Source of the DNA: Magnetococcales bacterium
GTDB lineage: Bacteria; Pseudomonadota; Magnetococcia; Magnetococcales; Magnetaquicoccaceae
Reading direction: 5' to 3'
Length of the DNA: 64,000 nucleotides
Assembly (NCBI GenBank): GCA_015231755.1
Contig: JADGAZ010000021.1
Coordinates: forward strand, 1 to 64,000
Of this stretch, positions 37,647-46,244 are shown piece by piece (position 1 is the stretch's first letter; the number at the start of each line of letters is the position of its first letter). A program made the translations under genes and the position numbers. A model generated the notes under the pieces. It was not told the origin of the DNA. It was given only the letters and a program-made list of their open reading frames with translations, and searched no databases.

Positions 37647-38759
37647 ATGCCCATGTCCATTCCTGTCACCCCGATCACCCAGACCGATGCCGAAGAGCCG
37701 GAATACGGACTCGTTCCGGCAGAAGGTGACCTGATCCACGCCTCGGCGCCAATGGTGCAACTGTTGCGTCACATGATGCCCAAGGCGCAGGTGATTCGGC
37801 TGGAGGCCCGCGACGATCACAACCACCGACTCAGAGGTCTGCTGCACTGTTTCATTCAGGATGGCCCGTGGGGACCGATTGCCAACTCCCTGCCTTTTTT
37901 CGGCACCCATGGCGGTCCGGTGGTGCCGGATCAGGATCCCGCGGTCAGAGCCGCGCTGGTGGAGGCGTTTCGTCAACTGGTACGGGAAAAAGGCTGCGTC
38001 GCCTCCACCCTTATCACCTCTCCCATGGATCCGGACCCGCAACAGATCCGCGCCATCCTGTCGCCGGATTATGTGGATTCCCGCATCGGACTGATCACGC
38101 CCCTGCCTGCCCAAACCGGAGTGGACGGAAACAACCTGATGGCGTTGTTTCACTCCAAATCCCGCAACATGGTGCGCAAGGCGTTACAGGGCGGATTCCG
38201 ACTGGATAAAACGGAAAGCCCCGAGCACTGGACCTTTCTGGAAAACACCCACGGACAAAACATGGCGCGGCTGAACGCGGCGACCCATCCCGAGGCGTTT
38301 TTTCGTTATGTGATCCATCCGGCTGCCCCGTCCCTCGAAAAACATTTGTATACGGCGTTTCTCGGGGATGAGCCTGTGGCCGGACTGTTGCTGCTTTCCC
38401 ATCACAAAAGCATGGAATACACGGTTCCCGTGATTCGGGAGGAGTACCGGGCATCCCAACCCCTCAGCTTCCTGATCTGGCATGCCATGATGGAAGCGGT
38501 GGAGTCGGGATGCCGCTGGTGGAACTGGGGAGGAACCTGGTTGAGCCAGGAGAGTCTGTACCGATTCAAAAAACGCCTCGGCGGGGTGGATCATCCCTAT
38601 TACTATTATGTCAACGTTGACGATCCGATCCTGTTGAAGGTCGAACGTCACGCCTTGATGCGGGAATACCCCTTTTTTTACGCCTATCCCTTTGGACAGG
38701 TGGAAAACCAATCTCTACCGGATCATCCGATGCGTCCGTTGAGTCTTTCCATCACCTGA
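37647..38759 (+). CDS. FemAB-like GNAT acyltransferase
   Basis: A 370-residue protein of the FemAB/GNAT superfamily (double N-acyltransferase fold). Typical parts are SKSRNMVRKALQGGF, then LENTHGQNMARLNA and a C-terminal half with YTAFLGDEPVAGLLLL and WWNWGGTWLSQESLYRFKKRLGG. In surface-polysaccharide clusters such proteins attach amino acids or acyl groups to amino sugars or peptides. No signal or membrane helix is seen. Its 3' end overlaps the convergent cysC gene by 37 bases. Confidence 0.78.
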   Translation: MPMSIPVTPITQTDAEEPEYGLVPAEGDLIHASAPMVQLLRHMMPKAQVIRLEARDDHNHRLRGLLHCFIQDGPWGPIANSLPFFGTHGGPVVPDQDPAVRAALVEAFRQLVREKGCVASTLITSPMDPDPQQIRAILSPDYVDSRIGLITPLPAQTGVDGNNLMALFHSKSRNMVRKALQGGFRLDKTESPEHWTFLENTHGQNMARLNAATHPEAFFRYVIHPAAPSLEKHLYTAFLGDEPVAGLLLLSHHKSMEYTVPVIREEYRASQPLSFLIWHAMMEAVESGCRWWNWGGTWLSQESLYRFKKRLGGVDHPYYYYVNVDDPILLKVERHALMREYPFFYAYPFGQVENQSLPDHPMRPLSLSIT

Positions 38760-39328
38760 TCCACACAGGCTTCGATGGAGGCGCCTCCGGTATCGAGGGT
38801 CAATTCGGGATATTCCGGGGGTTCGTAGGGAGAGGAGATGCCGGTGAACTCCGGAATCAATCCGGCCCGGGCCTTGCGATAAAGACCTTTCACATCCCGT
38901 TGTTCACAGATTTCCAGGGAGCAGTGACAATAGATCTCCATGAAATCCTCCGGGGCCACCAGTCCCCGCACCCGCAGCCGGTCGGCGCGAAACGGCGAGA
39001 TGAAACCACACAGCACGATCAAACCGGCGTCGAGCATCAATTTGGCCACTTCACCGATGCGGCGGATGTTTTCCACCCGATCCTGGTTGGTAAAGCCCAA
39101 ATCCCCGCACAGTCCGTGACGCACATTGTCCCCATCCAGGGCATAGGTGCGACGCCCGGCGTCATGGAGACGTTTTTCCACCCCATGGATCATGGTGGAC
39201 TTGCCGGATCCCGACAGCCCGGTAAACCAAAGAATGTTGCCACGATGACCATTCATCTGTTCCCGTTCGGCGCGGGAGACCTGCACCGCCTGCCAAACGG
39301 CATTGGGGCTTGTTGCCTGTTGTGCCAT
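38723..39328 (-). CDS. cysC: Adenylylsulfate kinase
   Basis: Phosphorylates APS to PAPS, the donor for sulfotransferases; 201 residues. P-loop GLSGSGKSTM, DGDNVRHGL, and the lid region KGLYRKARAGLIPEFTGI are intact. A stand-alone CysC beside surface-glycan genes and within 9 kb of a sulfotransferase suggests PAPS for sulfation rather than for sulfate assimilation. No cysD or cysN is present nearby. The ATG at 39328 is the only good start. Confidence 0.95.
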   Translation of the reverse strand: MAQQATSPNAVWQAVQVSRAEREQMNGHRGNILWFTGLSGSGKSTMIHGVEKRLHDAGRRTYALDGDNVRHGLCGDLGFTNQDRVENIRRIGEVAKLMLDAGLIVLCGFISPFRADRLRVRGLVAPEDFMEIYCHCSLEICEQRDVKGLYRKARAGLIPEFTGISSPYEPPEYPELTLDTGGASIEACVDQVMERLNGRIG

Positions 39329-39483
39329 GGATCGATTTGCCTTTTGATGGAGAAGAGAGCGACGTGGTCAAAACCCCGCACGCAAAACAAAGAAGAGAGT
39401 GGATGGAAAACGGGTTCGTTGGTATCATGAATCCTGTCACGATGACAAGAGAGGATCTGTTCGCAGGTTGCACGGAGAACGAT

Positions 39484-40122
39484 ATGCCCCAGAAGAAAAT
39501 ACACGATTCCGCATCCACCCGCGTCATGGCCTATCGGAAACGACGCCTGGAAGGCATGAAGCGCGTCGAAATCTGGTTGACGGACGACGAACTCGCCCAG
39601 CTCGATGCGGTGGCCGAAACCACCGGCATCAGCCGCGCCCGGGTGGTGGCGCAACTGCTTGCCGATCGCGCACCGCTCTCCCCGGAAATGACAATGTCAC
39701 CCGTACCGGTTCCAGTACCGGTTGCCATGCCGGCTCCGGTGGCTCCGATCGCCGCTCCGATTCCGGTGGCCGCTGTGGTTCCGACCCCGATCGCCGCTCC
39801 GACCCCGATCGCCGCTCCGACCCCGATCGCCGCTCCGGCTCCGGTGATTGCTCCGGCTCCGGTGGCCGCTCCGGCTCCAGTGATCGCTCCGGCTCCGGTG
39901 ATCGCTCCGGCTCCGGTGGCCGCTCCGGCTCCCGAGGCTTCCCAAACCTCCACGGCACCAACCCGGCCCGCCCCGATGCCACCCCCGTCCCCCCTTCCAG
40001 AAACCAATCATTCCGTGGACGGAGGCCATTCCCGTCCTTCGACCCCTCCGGAACGCCATCGGGCTGAACGGAGCAAAGAGGTCTTTCTGGCCTCGTTGCG
40101 CAGCCTGGGCCAGAAACGATGA
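39484..40122 (+). CDS. Ribbon-helix-helix-like protein with Pro/Ala repeat tail
   Basis: A 212-residue protein in two parts. Residues about 10-65 (KRVEIWLTDDELAQLDAVAE and GISRARVVAQLLAD) resemble a ribbon-helix-helix DNA-binding fold. The rest is a low-complexity arm of PTPIAA and PAPVIA repeats ending in a charged tail. GGAG lies six bases before the ATG at 39484; upstream starts at 39427 or 39442 are possible. A role as regulator or DNA-bridging protein is plausible but unproven. Its divergent partner is cysC. Confidence 0.68.
   Translation: MPQKKIHDSASTRVMAYRKRRLEGMKRVEIWLTDDELAQLDAVAETTGISRARVVAQLLADRAPLSPEMTMSPVPVPVPVAMPAPVAPIAAPIPVAAVVPTPIAAPTPIAAPTPIAAPAPVIAPAPVAAPAPVIAPAPVIAPAPVAAPAPEASQTSTAPTRPAPMPPPSPLPETNHSVDGGHSRPSTPPERHRAERSKEVFLASLRSLGQKR
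39700..39930 (+). repeat. Pro/Ala-coding tandem repeats
   Basis: In-frame 18-bp units (CCCCGATCGCCGCTCCGA, three near-perfect copies at about 39783-39836) and shorter 12/18-bp units built on GCTCCGGCTCCGGT encode PTPIAA and PAPVIA/PAPVAA. All six frames stay open through the array, which creates long false frames on the other strand. Confidence 0.85.
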
Positions 40123-40133
40123 CACGGCTGCTG

Positions 40134-40154
40134 TTTTGGGACCGTTGCCCAAAA
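40134..40154. terminator. Inverted repeat after the RHH gene
   Basis: A perfect 7-bp stem TTTTGGG/CCCAAAA with a 7-base loop lies 12 bases after the stop codon. It lacks a long U-tract, so terminator function is tentative. Confidence 0.4.
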
Positions 40155-40233
40155 TGACGATGACCGCTATCCTAAGCAGTCCAATCAGAGATGCGTCATC
40201 ACGCGCACTTTGTCCCATGGGAGCGCTTCCATC

Positions 40234-43200
40234 ATGAAACATGCGAACAACGGCACCCCGGAACCGGATCGACACCCCACCGGGGTGGGGATCATCCGGG
40301 AGAGCGGCGCCATCCACGCCACCGATGCCGTGTTGCACGCACTGACCCGGGCCTGGGGTTCCCCCGAGGCGTGGTGGAGCAAAATTGCGTCCGGATTCTC
40401 CTATCCGGCGGTGACCCGCTGTCCCCAATGCGGTCTCGGACAACGCCTGGGCTGGCGGGAACAGGTCATCGATCCCCCCACCGGTGCCGGGGAGATCACC
40501 TTTTCGATTGAATTCATCGGTCACGCCCATCCCCTGGCCCCCACCATGCTCGGGGATTTGATCTTGGTGCGGGATGTCACCGAGGAACGTGCCCAGAGTC
40601 ATTCCGTCCGCCAGAAAATCAAGCAATTCCACTCCATCTGCGACTACATGGAGGATGTCTATTACCGCATGGATCTCAACGGGATCCTGCAATTCGTCAG
40701 CCCTTCGGTCCAGAAACTGCTGAAACATCGCCCGGCGGAAATTCAAGGGCGGGCCATGTCCGACATCTGCGCCAATCCCGAGCATCTTCAGGAGATGTTG
40801 CAGATTCTCAAAACCACCAACCGGATCGAAGACTTCGATCTGGTGCTGCTGTGCCGTCGGGGCAAACAGGCTCCGGTGTCGATGAGCGCCCATGTGGTCA
40901 TCGACGAACAAGGCCAGCCGATGGCCATTCAGGGCATTTTCCGCGACGTGATCGAACGCACCCGTCTGGATGCGGCCCTCGCCGACCGGACCCGTCGCTT
41001 CCAGGAGGACATGAGCCGGCTGGAGTACCAACAGGCGGCCATCGACGAACAGATCCTCATGAGCATCACCGATCCGGAAGGCAGCATCACCCACGCCAAC
41101 CAGAAACTGATCCAGGTGAGCCGCTACACTAAAGAAGAGATCATCGGCCGGAATCACAAAATCTTCGATTCCGGCTATCATCCCAAATCTTTCTTCAAGG
41201 AGATGTGGCGCACCATTCAAAGCGGACGGGTGTGGCGCGGCGAAATCCGCAACCGCAAAAAAAACGGGGATCATTTCTGGTTGGATTGCGCCATCGTTCC
41301 CTTTCTGACCCCCGCCGGACGCCCTTTTCAATACATCACCGTGGCCTCGGACATCACCGAACGGGTCATGACCGAAACCCGACTGGAACAAAACATCGAA
41401 TTCCTGCGCCGGGTGATGGACGCCATGGGCGATGGCGCCTATGTGCTCGACAACAAAGGACAGGTGCTGCTGCTCAACCGGGAGGGGGAACAGTTGCTGG
41501 GATGGCAGGAGTCGGAAATCCTGCACCGCAATCTCCACGAGATCATCCACTACAAACGACCCGACAACACCCCCTTTCCGGTACGGGATTGTCCCGCCCA
41601 TCAAAGCCTGCTGGGACGCTCCTACCGGGTGGAGGAAGACCACTTCATCCGCAAGGATGGCACCGCCTTCCCGGTCTCCTACGTCACCACGCCGATCATG
41701 CATGAAACCGAAATCATCGGTTCCATGGCCATTTTCCGCAATGTCGCCGGTTCCTTGGAGGAACTCCATCAGATCAAGAAGTGTCGCGATGCCGCGCTGG
41801 AGTCCTCCCGTTTGAAATCCGCCTTTCTGGCCAACATGAGCCACGAAATCCGCACCCCCATGAACGCCATCGTGGGGATGAACGATCTGCTCATGGATAC
41901 CCTGCTCAACGAGGAACAACAAGAGTTCGCCGAAATCATTCGAGACTCTTCCCGCTCCCTGTTGGCCCTGATCAACGACATTCTGGATTTCTCCAAGATC
42001 GAGGCGGGCAAGATCGACATCGAACGGATCGATTTTTCCCTGCTCACGGTGGTGGAAGGGGCTGCCGAACTGCTGGCGCCCCAGGCCCACGAAAAGGGCA
42101 TCTCCCTGATGACCCATGTCTCCTCGAAAATCCCCCGCGCCCTGATCGGCGATCCGGGACGGTTGCGCCAGATGTTGCTCAACCTGCTGGGCAATGCCAT
42201 CAAGTTCACCGAGGATGGAGAGGTGACCCTGCGGGTCAACCCGGAAGAAGAGTCCCGCAATCAGATCATGGTCCATTTTTCGGTTTCCGATACCGGCATC
42301 GGCCTGGAACTCGGAGAGGTGGAAGCCCGACGCCTGTTTGAACCCTTCACCCAGGCGGAACGGGGCACGGCGCGCAAATTCGGCGGCACGGGTCTGGGAC
42401 TGGCCATCTCCAAGCGTCTGGCCGAATTGATGGGAGGAGAGATCGGCGCCCAGAGCCGCATGGAAGGAGGAACGCTTTTCTGGTTCCGCATTCCGTTTCA
42501 GCCGGCCCGGGAGGGGATCACCGACGACGCCGACGATTCACGACTGATGAATCTGTTGCCGGGTGTGCGCATCCTCACCGTGATGGAACGCCCCACGGAT
42601 CAGGAGATCCTCGGGGAGTGCTTCAACGCCTGCGACATGGTCCATCACGGCACCATCAACGGCGAACAGGGACTGATCGCCTTCCGCGAGGCGGTAAAAC
42701 AGGAAACCCCTTTCCAGATGGTGGTGATTTCCACCTCCCTGTCCGACATGGATTGCCAGATCATGGCGGATCTGCTGCATCGGGAGGCGGGGAATACACC
42801 TTTGTCCCTGATCGCCCTCATGGACTGGGACGACAAGGAAGAACGGGCCCGTTTTCTCAAATCGGGATTTGCCGGAGTGCTGGTCAAGCCGGTGCGTCGC
42901 GCCGAGTGGATCCGCTGTCTGGTGGAACAGATCCATCCCGAAGCCGCGGTGCCGACACCGGATTCCATCACCCCTTCCGCCACCCGCGAAAGCCGTACCC
43001 CCGAACCCGACGCCTACGATGCCTTGGAATCGGGCAATCTGCTGCTTTTGGTGGAAGACAATCCGGTCAACCAGAAGGTGGCCCTGCTGCAACTGAAAAA
43101 ACTCGGTTATGCCGCCCACGCGGTCTCCAATGGCCAAGAGGCGGTGGAAGCGGTCACCCATCTGCCCTACGCCCTGATCCTGATGGATTGCCAAATGCCG

Positions 43201-43743
43201 ATCATGGACGGTTTCGAGGCCACCCACGCCATTCGCAAGTCCGAACAATCCGCCTCGCGGCACATTCCCATCATCGCCATGACCGCCCACGCCATGAAAG
43301 GCGATCGGGAACGGTGCCTGAACGCCGGCATGGACGACTACCTGAGCAAACCGGTTTCACCGGAAATACTCTTGCAGAAATTGCAATATTGGATCCCGAA
43401 AAGTATCGGCACGCCTCCACCCGTGGAAATCATGCAGTTGCGACAACTTTTCGGAAACGATGACGAGATGATTCGCGAACTTTTGTATCATTTCCGTCCC
43501 TCGGCCAAGGAACTCCTGGACAAGCTCGCCGAGATGATCCAAAAAGAGGATGGAGAACGGGTACTGGAGGCGGCATTGGAACTCAAGGAAGCCTGTTCCA
43601 ACATGGGGGTATCGGCCATGGCCCAACTGGCCCGGGTCATGGAGCAGGCGTCGTCCCACATGGAGTGGAACGAGGCCAAACGCACCCTGGAACGGCTGGA
43701 AACCGCCTTCCAGAATGTCGAAGCATTCATTGAAACCTTCTGA
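40234..43743 (+). CDS. Multi-PAS hybrid sensor kinase with pseudo-receiver, receiver and degenerate Hpt
   Basis: A 1169-residue cytoplasmic hybrid histidine kinase. Three to four PAS domains (about 120-250, 265-385, 390-510) precede HisKA with FLANMSHEIRTPMNAIVG, HATPase motifs NAIKFT, DTGIGL and GTGLGLAIS, a receiver-like domain (about 775-900) whose acceptor position reads VVISTSLSD (no Asp), and a true receiver (about 935-1055; ILMDCQMPIMDG, Lys in YLSKPV). The final Hpt-like bundle has AALELKEACSNMG where AAHTLKG is expected, so the His is absent. GGGAG precedes the ATG at 40234. The next gene supplies an intact Hpt. Confidence 0.92.
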   Translation: MKHANNGTPEPDRHPTGVGIIRESGAIHATDAVLHALTRAWGSPEAWWSKIASGFSYPAVTRCPQCGLGQRLGWREQVIDPPTGAGEITFSIEFIGHAHPLAPTMLGDLILVRDVTEERAQSHSVRQKIKQFHSICDYMEDVYYRMDLNGILQFVSPSVQKLLKHRPAEIQGRAMSDICANPEHLQEMLQILKTTNRIEDFDLVLLCRRGKQAPVSMSAHVVIDEQGQPMAIQGIFRDVIERTRLDAALADRTRRFQEDMSRLEYQQAAIDEQILMSITDPEGSITHANQKLIQVSRYTKEEIIGRNHKIFDSGYHPKSFFKEMWRTIQSGRVWRGEIRNRKKNGDHFWLDCAIVPFLTPAGRPFQYITVASDITERVMTETRLEQNIEFLRRVMDAMGDGAYVLDNKGQVLLLNREGEQLLGWQESEILHRNLHEIIHYKRPDNTPFPVRDCPAHQSLLGRSYRVEEDHFIRKDGTAFPVSYVTTPIMHETEIIGSMAIFRNVAGSLEELHQIKKCRDAALESSRLKSAFLANMSHEIRTPMNAIVGMNDLLMDTLLNEEQQEFAEIIRDSSRSLLALINDILDFSKIEAGKIDIERIDFSLLTVVEGAAELLAPQAHEKGISLMTHVSSKIPRALIGDPGRLRQMLLNLLGNAIKFTEDGEVTLRVNPEEESRNQIMVHFSVSDTGIGLELGEVEARRLFEPFTQAERGTARKFGGTGLGLAISKRLAELMGGEIGAQSRMEGGTLFWFRIPFQPAREGITDDADDSRLMNLLPGVRILTVMERPTDQEILGECFNACDMVHHGTINGEQGLIAFREAVKQETPFQMVVISTSLSDMDCQIMADLLHREAGNTPLSLIALMDWDDKEERARFLKSGFAGVLVKPVRRAEWIRCLVEQIHPEAAVPTPDSITPSATRESRTPEPDAYDALESGNLLLLVEDNPVNQKVALLQLKKLGYAAHAVSNGQEAVEAVTHLPYALILMDCQMPIMDGFEATHAIRKSEQSASRHIPIIAMTAHAMKGDRERCLNAGMDDYLSKPVSPEILLQKLQYWIPKSIGTPPPVEIMQLRQLFGNDDEMIRELLYHFRPSAKELLDKLAEMIQKEDGERVLEAALELKEACSNMGVSAMAQLARVMEQASSHMEWNEAKRTLERLETAFQNVEAFIETF

Positions 43744-43766
43744 TTCCACCACAAGGATGAACGATT

Positions 43767-44777
43767 TTGGGAGCCATGGAATTGACCGATGATGCGCGAC
43801 GCCAGATCGAAGAGATTCTGCGTCATGCCGAGCGCCTTCTCGATGCCTCCTCGAACAGCACGCTGCGCCTGCGCCTGCAAACCATCCGTCAGGCCACCGA
43901 CAGCCTGTTGTCCCAGTTGGACACCACCGAGTCGAGCGCAACGGCCCCGACGGGACTGCCCGAAACCCCATGCATTCCACCCGCGATCATTCAGGGCAAT
44001 CCTCACATTCTGCTGGTCGAGGACAATCCCTTCACCCAGAAACTCATGACCCGTCTGCTGACCCAGCAGGGATACCGGGTTACCCTGGCCCAGAACGGTC
44101 ACGAAGCCCTGGAAGAAATAAGCCGTACCCCCATGGATCTGGTGCTCATGGATTTGCGCATGCCGGTGATGGACGGATTCCAGGCCACCGCGGAAATTCG
44201 CCAACGGGAAAACCGTGGCACCGGTCGTCGTGTTCCCATCATCGCGGTGACCGCCCTGGTGGCCGAGGAGGAACAGCAACGCGCCATCGACGTGGGAGTG
44301 GACGGATACCATCCCAAACCGGTCCGGGCGGCGATCCTGTTCGCCGAAATGGAACGACTGTTGAACATCCAATCCGCCACCTCGCATTCAGCCGCCGCAA
44401 CGGAGGATGACGAGGATGTGGAGATGATCGTGGACATGGACCGGTTGCTCAAAACCGTGGACGGGGACATGGAGTTGCTCAAGGAGATCACGGATCTGTA
44501 TTTCACCGACGCTCCCCGCCAGATGGCCCGCATCGAAAGCGCCCTGACCATCGGCAATGCCAACGAAGTGCGGGAGGCTGCCCACAGCTTGAAAGGGGCC
44601 ACGGGGGCTTTTGGTCGGGTTCGGGTTTACGATCTGGCCCTGGCCCTGGAACAGGCCGGAAAAAAAGGCGAACTGCGACACGCCGCGGAACTGTGGCACC
44701 AGTTGATCATCGCCTTGCGTACCATGGAAGAGACCATCCAAAAAGAGATCGTTTATTTGTCCGGAGAATCATCGTGA
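43767..44777 (+). CDS. Receiver-Hpt phosphorelay protein
   Basis: About 336 residues: an N-terminal helical stretch (1-70), a receiver (about 78-205; acceptor Asp in LVLMDLRMPVMDG, Lys in YHPKPV), a short linker, and an Hpt domain (about 225-330) with an intact His in REAAHSLKGATGAFG. It can take phosphate from the hybrid kinase encoded 23 bp upstream and pass it on. The TTG at 43767 is well spaced from AAGGA; an ATG at 43776 is also possible. The following gene overlaps the stop by four bases. Confidence 0.9.
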   Translation: MGAMELTDDARRQIEEILRHAERLLDASSNSTLRLRLQTIRQATDSLLSQLDTTESSATAPTGLPETPCIPPAIIQGNPHILLVEDNPFTQKLMTRLLTQQGYRVTLAQNGHEALEEISRTPMDLVLMDLRMPVMDGFQATAEIRQRENRGTGRRVPIIAVTALVAEEEQQRAIDVGVDGYHPKPVRAAILFAEMERLLNIQSATSHSAAATEDDEDVEMIVDMDRLLKTVDGDMELLKEITDLYFTDAPRQMARIESALTIGNANEVREAAHSLKGATGAFGRVRVYDLALALEQAGKKGELRHAAELWHQLIIALRTMEETIQKEIVYLSGESS

Positions 44778-46015
44778 CTCTGTTGCACCCTTTTTGCGCG
44801 TGGCGTCCCCGTTGTGGTCTGGAACAACGGGTGGCCGCTCCCCCCTACGATGTCCTCAACAGCGCCGAGGCCCGACGGATGGCCGACGGCGTACCCGAAT
44901 CCTTTCTGCGGGTCTCCAAGGCGGAGATCGATCTGGATCCCGCCATTCCCACCCACGATCCACGGGTCTACGCCATGGCCAGGGAACGCTTTCAGGCGTT
45001 GCGCGCCGAAGGTATTCTGGTGCAGGATCCGGCGCCCTGGTATTACATCTACCGTCTGGTGATGAATGGTCGGGAACAGACCGGCGTGGCCGGAGTCGCC
45101 TCCGTGGCCGCCTACCTGGACGAGCGCATCAAAAAACACGAATTCACCCGACCGGACAAGGAAAACGATCGCACCCGTCTCTCCGACACCCTGGACGCCC
45201 ACTCTGGACCAGTCTTTCTGACCCACCGCCACGATCCGACCATCAAACGGCTCACCGAATCCTGGATGGCCGACCATCGGCCCGTATACGACTTCGTGGC
45301 CAACGATCAGGTGCGGCACTCGGTGTGGACCGTGGATGATCCGGTGGTGATCGATGGCTTGCGTACCGCCTTCGACCGGTTGCCCGCCTTGTACATCGCC
45401 GATGGTCATCATCGGGCGGCGGCGGCTTCCCGGGTCCATCTGGCGCGCCGCAAGAGCGATCCGAATCCCGAGGCGCTGCATGGCTATTTTCTGGCGGTGA
45501 CCTTTCCGGATACCCAGGTGCGCATCCTCGACTACAACCGGGTGGTCCGGGATCTCAATGGGCTGGACGAAACCCAACTGCTCGCCCGCATCGCCACGAT
45601 CCCCCGGCTGACCTTGCTGCCTTCGGCTCAACCGGTACGCCCCTCCAGCCGTCACGAATTCGGCATGTACCTGAAGAATCAATGGTTCCGCCTCAAGATC
45701 GCCCTGGAGCCAGACCGGGAACACGATCCGGTGCAACGGCTGGATGTGACCATCCTGCAAGATCGTCTGCTCCATCCGATTTTAGGAATCGCCGATCCCC
45801 GTCAGGATCACCGCATCGATTTCGTCGGCGGCATTCGGGGTCTGGAAGCCTTGACGCAACGGGTGGACTCCGGCGAAATGGCGGTGGCCTTTTCCCTGTA
45901 TCCCACGGCGTTGGACGAACTGATGGCCGTGGCCGATGCCGGCGAAGTCATGCCGCCCAAATCCACCTGGTTTGAACCCAAACTGCGGGACGGGCTGCTC
46001 GTTCAGACCTTCTGA
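44774..46015 (+). CDS. DUF1015 family protein
   Basis: A 413-residue protein of the uncharacterised DUF1015 family. Diagnostic parts are VAAPPYDVLN near the start, KHEFTRPDKENDRTRL, PVFLTHRHD, LYIADGHHRAAAA and the ending MPPKSTWFEPKLRDGLLV. No function is established; the HH/DGHHR cluster suggests a catalytic or metal site. The GTG at 44774 (GGAG eight bases upstream) overlaps the stop of the Hpt gene, so the two are coupled, although a signalling link is unproven. Confidence 0.88.
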   Translation: MTLLHPFCAWRPRCGLEQRVAAPPYDVLNSAEARRMADGVPESFLRVSKAEIDLDPAIPTHDPRVYAMARERFQALRAEGILVQDPAPWYYIYRLVMNGREQTGVAGVASVAAYLDERIKKHEFTRPDKENDRTRLSDTLDAHSGPVFLTHRHDPTIKRLTESWMADHRPVYDFVANDQVRHSVWTVDDPVVIDGLRTAFDRLPALYIADGHHRAAAASRVHLARRKSDPNPEALHGYFLAVTFPDTQVRILDYNRVVRDLNGLDETQLLARIATIPRLTLLPSAQPVRPSSRHEFGMYLKNQWFRLKIALEPDREHDPVQRLDVTILQDRLLHPILGIADPRQDHRIDFVGGIRGLEALTQRVDSGEMAVAFSLYPTALDELMAVADAGEVMPPKSTWFEPKLRDGLLVQTF

Positions 46016-46244
46016 CCCCCACCCGCCCCCGATTTCGACACTTCCGCCTCCAGTGACCGGACTCTCCCCCGGCCCTGGGGGCGATGGTACTTCCCCCCGC
46101 AACACGCGACGCGACATCCCCCGAAGAGAAATATCCGGAATGGCCGTCTTCCTACCCAATATCACCATTTGGCTTATATATTGCTTGCAATAACCCGGTA
46201 ACCATCACCCCAGCCATCAAACGCCAGTACCGGAAAAACCCGCC
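46016..46244 (+). promoter_or_regulatory. Upstream region of the radical SAM/glycosyltransferase operon
   Basis: This 229-base gap precedes the five-gene operon. Its distal part is GC-rich; the part 46157-46192 is AT-rich and contains TTATATA and an inverted repeat ATTGC-TT-GCAAT (46180-46191), 54 bases before the first ATG. A regulated promoter here is likely; the elements are not certain. Confidence 0.35.

Noticed and set aside
39700-39930. Short tandem repeats as a possible CRISPR array
   Set aside because: Units are 12-18 bp, contiguous and in frame with no spacers; they encode Pro/Ala.
39697-42276. 859-codon minus-strand frame
   Set aside because: It is antisense to the hybrid kinase and the Pro/Ala repeat; Gly/His/Arg-rich with no domain, whereas the plus-strand genes are clear.
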